Source of the DNA: an uncultured Oscillospiraceae bacterium
GTDB taxonomy: Bacteria > Bacillota > Clostridia > Oscillospirales > Oscillospiraceae
Direction: 5' to 3'
Assembly: GCA_934565425.1 (NCBI GenBank)
Contig: CAKTHW010000049.1
Coordinates: 1 to 11,004, forward strand
Length of the DNA: 11,004 bases
Shown: in pieces, positions 6,443 to 11,004 of the stretch
Numbering within the stretch: the stretch's first letter is position 1
How the letters are laid out: every line of letters begins with the position of its first letter
The notes under the pieces: generated by a model
What the model was told of the DNA's origin: nothing
Databases searched by the model: none
The model's input: the letters and a program-made list of their open reading frames with translations, nothing else
Position numbers and translations under genes: made by a program

Positions 6443-6602
6443 CAGCCTGGTAAGTGCCGCAGCGTCAAACCAAATGTGCCGGGGGCACATTTGGTAGCGT
6501 AGGCCCCACCTGTTTTACAGGTGGGGAACCTATCGACGCAGTGAGTGCATGCACCAGGCTGCTCTCCTCGATAAAATGCTTGCATTTTATCGACAGCGGA
6601 GC
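6443..6602. repeat. Nested multi-hairpin intergenic element (possible structured RNA or palindromic mobile repeat)
   Basis: The stretch is packed with perfect inverted repeats. An outer stem of 9 bp (CAGCCTGGT 6443-6451 with ACCAGGCTG 6553-6561) and a second of 5 bp (GCGTC 6462-6466 with GACGC 6535-6539) enclose two hairpins: 12 bp at 6469-6480/6484-6495 with loop GGG, and 10 bp at 6504-6513/6517-6526 with loop TTT. A 10-bp palindrome GTGCATGCAC lies at 6545-6554. A separate 12-bp hairpin (6568-6579/6582-6593, loop TT) follows, with flanking CTCC/GGAG pairing (6564-6567/6598-6601). The layout is a multi-branch junction plus a stem. There is no credible protein: the only frames through it are short shadows with no ribosome binding site. 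It could be a dispersed intergenic repeat of non-autonomous, MITE-like type, or a transcribed structured RNA. Which family it belongs to is not recognised. Confidence 0.7.
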
Positions 6603-6753
6603 TGCTGTGTATTTTTGCCGAAAAGGCGGGCAGAATGACAGAGAAAGTTTAGTGAAACAAACATTTTGAAAAAAGTTGCGGGAATTTAGAGGGTTTTCCG
6701 CGCCAATTCCGTATAAATAAATATAGAGCAGCTGAAAAGGGGGGATGCTTGCC
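6603..6753 (+). other. Upstream region of dgt; AT-rich, promoter unclear
   Basis: This AT-rich stretch should contain the dgt promoter. A TATAAA (6712-6717) could be a -10, but no acceptable -35 was found at 16-18 nt. Small complementary pairs (GGAATT 6681-6686 with AATTCC 6705-6710) may form a leader hairpin. No peptide or RNA gene is recognised here. Confidence 0.3.
6737..6744 (+). promoter_or_regulatory. Ribosome binding site that decides the dgt start
   Basis: AAGGGGGG abuts the ATG at 6745 with no spacing, which would be unusable for that codon. It lies 9 nt before the ATG at 6754, which is therefore the better start. Confidence 0.65.
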
Positions 6754-7758
6754 ATGACAGGACGAGAACGCACGGAAGCCAGGGAACGACGATTCCTCTC
6801 GCCCCGTGCCTGCCTGGCCGACAGCAGTCAAGGACGCCGACGGCAGGAGGAACCTTGCGCCCTGCGCACCTGCTTCCAGCGGGACGTGGATCGCATCGTC
6901 TACTCCAAAGCCTTCCGCCGTCTCAAGCACAAGACCCAGGTCTTCCTGGAGCCGGAGGGCGACCACTACCGCACCCGGATGACCCACACCTTGGAAGTGA
7001 CCCGCATCGCCCGGACCATCGCCCGCGCGCTGAACCTGAACGAGGACTTGACGGAAGCCATCGGTTTGGGTCACGACCTGGGACACACCCCCTTCGGCCA
7101 CGCCGGAGAACGGGTGCTCAACGAGATCATGCCGGAGGGCTTTCAGCACAATGTCCAGTCCCTGCGGGTGGTGGATGTGCTGGAGCTGGAAGGGGACGGG
7201 CTGAACCTGACCCACGAAGTGCGGGAGGGCATCGTCTGCCACACGGGCAGCGTGAAGGCCAAGACCCTGGAGGGACAGATCTTGTGGTTCGCCGACCGGA
7301 TCGCCTACATCAACCACGACATCGAGGACGCCATGCGGGGCGGCATCATCTACCCCACGGACATCCCCCTCTACTTACAGCAGGCGTTGGGCTACACCAA
7401 GTCCCAGCGCATCAACACCCTGGTCACCGACGTGATCGAGAACAGCGCCGACCAAGACCGCATCCAACAGAGCGAGGAGATCGGCGAATACATGAACGAC
7501 CTGCGGGACTTTTTGTTCCAGTCGGTCTACCACAACCCCATGGCCAAAGGGGAGGAGGGGAAGGCTCAGGAGATGATCCGCAGCCTGTTCGCCTACTACC
7601 AGCGGAATCCGGACGATCTGCCCAGTGATTTCCAGGACATCCGCGCCAGAGACGGGGTAGACCGGGCGGTGTGCGACTATATCGCCGGCATGACCGACTC
7701 CTACGCCGTGGAGAAGTTTGAAGAGCTGTTCATCCCACGGGCGTGGACGGTAAAGTGA
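6754..7758 (+). CDS. dgt: dGTP triphosphohydrolase-like HD-domain protein
   Basis: This 334-aa HD-superfamily phosphohydrolase is of the dGTPase type: it removes triphosphate from deoxynucleoside triphosphates and so limits dNTP pools. The metal-binding HD set is complete: His78 (in RMTH), His107-Asp108 (GHDLGHTPFGH, 106-116) and Asp181 (FADRIAYINHD). The N-terminus has the family pattern ending in FQRDVDRIVYSKAFRRLKHKTQVF (about 41-64). The length matches the shorter Firmicute dGTPase-like group, not the 500-aa E. coli Dgt, so substrate preference is not certain. The start is the ATG at 6754 because the ribosome binding site would be too close to the ATG at 6745. It heads a dgt-dnaG-rpoD cluster, with 37 nt to dnaG, an order known from other Clostridia. 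That order links dNTP control with replication priming. Confidence 0.9.
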   Translation: MTGRERTEARERRFLSPRACLADSSQGRRRQEEPCALRTCFQRDVDRIVYSKAFRRLKHKTQVFLEPEGDHYRTRMTHTLEVTRIARTIARALNLNEDLTEAIGLGHDLGHTPFGHAGERVLNEIMPEGFQHNVQSLRVVDVLELEGDGLNLTHEVREGIVCHTGSVKAKTLEGQILWFADRIAYINHDIEDAMRGGIIYPTDIPLYLQQALGYTKSQRINTLVTDVIENSADQDRIQQSEEIGEYMNDLRDFLFQSVYHNPMAKGEEGKAQEMIRSLFAYYQRNPDDLPSDFQDIRARDGVDRAVCDYIAGMTDSYAVEKFEELFIPRAWTVK

Positions 7759-7782
7759 TACCAAAGACGAAAACGATGTGGA

Positions 7783-7790
7783 AGGGAGGA
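7783..7790 (+). promoter_or_regulatory. Ribosome binding site that decides the dnaG start
   Basis: AGGGAGGA lies 5 nt before the GTG at 7796. The earlier in-frame GTG at 7778 precedes this site, so it would translate across its own ribosome binding site and is rejected. Confidence 0.75.
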
Positions 7791-7795
7791 ACATT

Positions 7796-9541
7796 GTGGC
7801 AATTCCACAGGCGTTTTTAGATGACCTACAGGCACGGACGGACATCGTGGATGTGGTGTCCAGCTACGTGACCTTGACCAAGAAAGGAAACCGATATTGG
7901 GGCTTGTGCCCCTTCCACAGCGAGAAGACCCCCTCCTTCTCCGTCTCACCGGATAAGCAGATGTGCTATTGCTTCGGCTGCCACAAGGGCGGCGGAGCCA
8001 TCAACTTCATCATGGAGATGGAGGACGTAGGGTTTGTGGACGCCGTGTCCATCCTGGCCCAGCGGGCGGGGATGGAGGTGCCCAACAGCAACGAGAACGC
8101 CGACAGCCGGAAGCGGCGGGAGCGCCTGTTCCAGCTGAACAAGGAGGCCGCCCGGTACTTCTACAGCAACCTGTCCCACCCGGACGCCCAACAGGGCGTC
8201 GCCTATCTCCAGCGCCGTGGCCTGTCCCGCCGGACGGTCACCAACTTCGGCATGGGTTACGCCCTGAACTCCTGGGATGCGCTCATCCGAGCCATGACCG
8301 AGAAAGGGTACTCCAAACGGGAGATTTTGGACGCTGGATTGGCGGTGGAGAGCCAGAAAGGCTCCATCTACGACCGCTTCCGGGGCAGGGTCATGTTCCC
8401 CATCATCGACGTGCGGGGGAACGTCATCGGCTTCGGTGGCCGGGTGCTGGACGACTCCACACCCAAGTATCTGAACTCGCCAGATACACCGATCTACAAC
8501 AAAAGCAAAAACCTGTTCGCCTTGAACCTGGCCAAGCGTTCCAAGGCGGGCAGATTGATTCTGACGGAGGGGTATATGGACACCATCGCCTTGCACCAAG
8601 CGGGCTTTGACTGTGCCGTAGCCTCTCTCGGTACCTCTTTGACCGAGGATCACGCCCGCCTCATCTCCCGCTACACCAAGGAGGTCATCCTGGCCTACGA
8701 CGGGGACGCCGCCGGCGTGAACGCTGCCCAGCGTGCCATCCCTATTTTGGACAAGACCGGCCTGCAAGTCCGGGTCTTGCAGATGCGGGGGGCGAAGGAT
8801 CCAGATGAGTTCATCCGGAAATTCGGGCGAGAGGCGTTCCAGCGGCTGTTGGACGGGTCGGAGAACCAGATGGAGTACCGGCTGGCGCAGCTGCGGAGCA
8901 AATTCCACTTAGAAGACCCGGCAGACCGGGTGTCCTACCTGCAAGAGGCGGCGGCTATGATCGCGAAACTGGACAGTCCGGTGGAGCGGGAGATCTACGG
9001 TGGCCGCGCGGCAGAGACCGCTGGCATCGAGCGGGACACCATGCTGGCCGAGATCTCCAACCAGCGCCGCAAGGGACGTTGGAAGCAGAAAAAACAGCAG
9101 CAGCGCAAGGCCCTCCAGCCTGCCATGGAGGTGCAGCCCAAGGAGCGGCAGCTCCGCTATCAGGACGTCCGTTCGGCCAAGGCGGAAGAGGGGCTCATCG
9201 GCCTGGTCATGGCTGACCCCACCCTGTTCCGGGACATCGACGGATTGGAGCCGGAGGATTTTTCCGCGCCTGCCCTGGGCAACCTGTACCGTCAGGCCAA
9301 GCGTTTGTGGGAGACCACAGGCAGCGTCACCCTCAGCGCCATGGCCCAGGGGCTGAGCGGGGCGGAGATGAACCTGTTGGCCAGCCTGATGCAGAAGCCT
9401 CAGATGTTAGGGGAGGCCAGGCAGGCCATTGCTGACTACAGTCGGCAGATACGAACGCAGAAATGGAAACGTGAGATGACAAAGGATAGAGATATTCTCT
9501 CCTTCGCAATAGAAAAAAACGGGAGGAACCCCAATGAGTGA
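7796..9541 (+). CDS. dnaG: DNA primase DnaG
   Basis: This 581-aa primase makes the RNA primers for lagging-strand synthesis. The N-terminal CHC2 zinc finger is intact, with ligands Cys38, His41, Cys59 and Cys62 ([15 protein letters not shown], then CFGCHKGG). The basic polymerase-core motif [10 protein letters not shown] is near 193. The TOPRIM catalytic domain has Glu258 in TEGYMD and the metal-binding Asp302 and Asp304 in YDGDAAG. The C-terminal third is a helical domain that in this family binds the DnaB helicase; a basic, Gln-rich linker ([13 protein letters not shown]) sits before it at about 426-438. The start is GTG 7796, and the resulting [21 protein letters not shown] matches the standard primase N-terminus. 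Its last 8 nt overlap rpoD, so the two are likely translationally coupled. Confidence 0.95.
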   Translation: MAIPQAFLDDLQARTDIVDVVSSYVTLTKKGNRYWGLCPFHSEKTPSFSVSPDKQMCYCFGCHKGGGAINFIMEMEDVGFVDAVSILAQRAGMEVPNSNENADSRKRRERLFQLNKEAARYFYSNLSHPDAQQGVAYLQRRGLSRRTVTNFGMGYALNSWDALIRAMTEKGYSKREILDAGLAVESQKGSIYDRFRGRVMFPIIDVRGNVIGFGGRVLDDSTPKYLNSPDTPIYNKSKNLFALNLAKRSKAGRLILTEGYMDTIALHQAGFDCAVASLGTSLTEDHARLISRYTKEVILAYDGDAAGVNAAQRAIPILDKTGLQVRVLQMRGAKDPDEFIRKFGREAFQRLLDGSENQMEYRLAQLRSKFHLEDPADRVSYLQEAAAMIAKLDSPVEREIYGGRAAETAGIERDTMLAEISNQRRKGRWKQKKQQQRKALQPAMEVQPKERQLRYQDVRSAKAEEGLIGLVMADPTLFRDIDGLEPEDFSAPALGNLYRQAKRLWETTGSVTLSAMAQGLSGAEMNLLASLMQKPQMLGEARQAIADYSRQIRTQKWKREMTKDRDILSFAIEKNGRNPNE

Positions 9542-10895
9542 AAAGAAAAAAACAGCAGCACCCAAGTCCGCAGAGGAAAAGGAACAGAAGAATCGCATCC
9601 CGGAGAACGTCTCCGGCGCGGAGAAGCTGAATGAGCTGATTGAGCGAGGGAAGAAAAACGGCAAGCTGACCACCAACGAGATGATGGAACTGGACGGGGT
9701 AGAGCTGGACAGCTCCACGCTGGATCGGTTCTATGACATCCTGGAAAACCTGGGCATCGCCCTGGTCACTGAATACGAGCTGCCCGAGGCAGATGACGAG
9801 CACGCTACTGAGGAGATCGACAACCTGAAAGGGGAGATCGAGGAGCTGAAGGCGGAGGACGTAGACCCCAACGCCATGGCGGAGAGCTTCGGCATCGACG
9901 ACCCGGTGCGGATGTACCTGAAGGAGATCGGCAAGGTCTCCCTGCTGACACAGGAGGAAGAGCTGAAGCTGGCCAAGGGCATGTCCGACGGCAGCGAGGC
10001 ACAGAAGATGCTGGATGCCTGGGAGCGTCTGCAAAATCCGGATGCCTATGAAGAAGAGGAGCCGGAGGACGACCTGGACGAAGAGGAAAAGGGCGAAGAA
10101 CCTGACCTGGAAGCAGTGCGCAACCTGACCCCCGACGACATCAAGGCGCTGAAACGGAAGGTGCGCTACGGCCAGGATTGCAAGCAGCGTCTGGCAGAGG
10201 CCAACCTGCGTCTGGTGGTCTCCATCGCCAAGCGCTACGTGGGGCGTGGGATGCTGTTCCTGGACCTGATCCAGGAGGGCAACCTGGGCCTCATCAAGGC
10301 CGTGGAAAAGTTCGACTACACCAAGGGCTACAAGTTCTCCACCTACGCCACCTGGTGGATCCGCCAGTCCATCACTCGCGCCATCGCCGACCAGGCACGC
10401 ACCATCCGTATCCCGGTGCATATGGTGGAGACCATCAACAAGGTCATCCGCGTCTCCCGTCAGCTGCTCCAGGAGCTGGGTCACGACCCCTCGCCGGAGG
10501 AGATCGCAGCGGAAATGAGCATGTCCGTGGAAAAAGTGCGTGAGATTTTGAAGATCGCCCAGGAACCGGTCTCCCTGGAGACCCCCATCGGCGAGGAGGA
10601 AGACTCCCACCTGGGAGACTTCATCCCGGACGAGGACGCCTCTGAGCCCTCCGAAGCCGCCTCCTTCACTCTGCTGAAGGAACAGCTGGTGGAGGTGCTG
10701 TCTACCCTGACGCCCAGAGAGGAACAGGTGCTCAAGCTCCGCTTCGGCATCGAGGACGGCCGTACCCGTACCCTGGAAGAGGTAGGCAAGCAGTTCCACG
10801 TGACCAGAGAACGTATCCGCCAGATCGAAGCGAAAGCGCTGCGGAAGCTGCGGCATCCCAGCCGGTCTAAGAAGTTGAAGGACTTCTTGAACTAA
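9534..10895 (+). CDS. rpoD: Principal RNA polymerase sigma factor (RpoD/SigA)
   Basis: This 453-aa primary sigma factor directs RNA polymerase to housekeeping promoters. Visible parts are a region 1.1-like head (about 28-80), region 1.2 (122-150, [17 protein letters not shown]), region 2 (about 219-303, with [19 protein letters not shown] and the -10-recognising [19 protein letters not shown]), region 3 (about 304-385) and region 4 (about 388-453, with helix-turn-helix [28 protein letters not shown] that reads the -35). It is longer than B. subtilis SigA (371 aa), mainly because of an acidic insertion of about 50-60 residues between 1.2 and 2 (about 152-212; acidic core near 173-190) and a long head. 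The ATG at 9534 follows GGAGG (9522-9526) by 7 nt and overlaps the dnaG stop (ATGAGTGA). It should recognise the TTGnnn-17-TACAAT promoters elsewhere in the window. Confidence 0.95.
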   Translation: MSEKKKTAAPKSAEEKEQKNRIPENVSGAEKLNELIERGKKNGKLTTNEMMELDGVELDSSTLDRFYDILENLGIALVTEYELPEADDEHATEEIDNLKGEIEELKAEDVDPNAMAESFGIDDPVRMYLKEIGKVSLLTQEEELKLAKGMSDGSEAQKMLDAWERLQNPDAYEEEEPEDDLDEEEKGEEPDLEAVRNLTPDDIKALKRKVRYGQDCKQRLAEANLRLVVSIAKRYVGRGMLFLDLIQEGNLGLIKAVEKFDYTKGYKFSTYATWWIRQSITRAIADQARTIRIPVHMVETINKVIRVSRQLLQELGHDPSPEEIAAEMSMSVEKVREILKIAQEPVSLETPIGEEEDSHLGDFIPDEDASEPSEAASFTLLKEQLVEVLSTLTPREEQVLKLRFGIEDGRTRTLEEVGKQFHVTRERIRQIEAKALRKLRHPSRSKKLKDFLN

Positions 10896-10910
10896 AACTT
10901 AGCGAAGGTC

Positions 10911-10928
10911 AAGCCCCGCAGGGCGCTT
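10911..10928 (+). terminator. Possible weak intrinsic terminator after rpoD
   Basis: AAGCCCC, loop GCA, GGGcGCTT forms a 7-bp stem with a single bulged C. It starts 15 nt after the rpoD stop and is followed by a pyrimidine-rich tract (10926-10955) in place of a clean T-run. A possible outer stem is AGCGAA (10901-10906) with TTCGCT (10938-10943). Termination is plausible but not certain. Confidence 0.4.
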
Positions 10929-10955
10929 TAGCTTCTTTTCGCTTCCTTTTGCTTC
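10926..10955 (+). repeat. Three-copy 10-bp pyrimidine-rich tandem repeat
   Basis: Three adjacent units (CTTTAGCTTC, TTTTCGCTTC, CTTTTGCTTC) share the form YTTTNGCTTC. The copies differ by two to three bases each. They follow the rpoD hairpin directly. On the minus strand they read as GAAGCNAAAR. Confidence 0.7.
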
Positions 10956-10960
10956 TCTGA

Positions 10961-11002
10961 TAAGTGAGATTCCAAATCTTCGATTTGGCTCAATCGAACT
11001 TA
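10961..11002. repeat. Long interrupted palindrome at the window edge
   Basis: Three paired blocks nest around the loop TTC: TAAGT/ACTTA (10961-10965/10998-11002), GATT/AATC (10968-10971/10992-10995) and CCAAATC/GATTTGG (10972-10978/10982-10988), with short GA and CTC interruptions. No T-run is present inside the window, so it is not a plain terminator. The window ends 2 nt later and the element may continue. Confidence 0.65.
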
Positions 11003-11004
11003 CA

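Noticed and set aside
6436..6602. CRISPR array
   Set aside because: The repeats are inverted and different from one another, with no regular direct repeat and spacer pattern and no cas gene nearby.
6454..6669. Short frames (71 aa plus, 102 aa minus) through the hairpin element
   Set aside because: They run through inverted repeats, have no ribosome binding site and no protein-like composition.
7778..7795. DnaG starting at the GTG at 7778
   Set aside because: The ribosome binding site AGGGAGGA lies downstream of that codon; GTG 7796 gives the family-standard N-terminus.

Overview
The window is a chromosomal, largely housekeeping stretch of a Gram-positive anaerobe. The best guess is a fairly GC-rich member of the Clostridia (Bacillota), Oscillospiraceae-like. 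The evidence is indirect: a dgt-dnaG-rpoD cluster as in Clostridia, a paired Nfn/GltA-type flavoprotein, a clostridial feoA-feoB pair with a small Cys-rich 'FeoB-associated' membrane peptide, strong AGGAGG-type ribosome binding sites and SigA-like promoters. No phage genes, transposase, CRISPR array, rRNA or tRNA was seen.

Layout, left to right. (1) 1-1579: the last codons of a gene whose position suggests NfnA/GltB-like, then a complete gltA/nfnB-type Fe-S flavoprotein oxidoreductase and a strong intrinsic terminator. (2) 1624-3935: feoA and feoB, 1 nt apart, a ferrous-iron uptake operon closed by a bidirectional terminator. (3) 3954-4511: a GNAT acetyltransferase on the minus strand, convergent with feoB. 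(4) 4681-6435: a promoter overlapped by an imperfect palindrome, a 47-aa Cys-rich membrane peptide of the FeoB-associated type, a second promoter, glmM (phosphoglucosamine mutase) and a terminator. (5) 6436-6753: a non-coding stretch dominated by a nested set of perfect hairpins. (6) 6754-10895: dgt-dnaG-rpoD, with dnaG and rpoD overlapping by 8 nt. (7) 10896-11004: a possible weak terminator, a 3 x 10-bp pyrimidine-rich tandem repeat and a long palindrome running to the window edge.

The genes fall into functional groups: electron transfer on pyridine nucleotides (gltA/nfnB), Fe(II) import (feoA, feoB and probably the Cys-rich peptide), amino-sugar supply for peptidoglycan (glmM), and dNTP control, primer synthesis and housekeeping transcription initiation (dgt, dnaG, rpoD). 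I see no clear new multi-gene system. The best candidates for new biology are the structured intergenic element at 6443-6602, the palindrome on the promoter of the detached Cys-rich Feo peptide, the acidic insertion in the sigma factor, and the palindromic element after rpoD.
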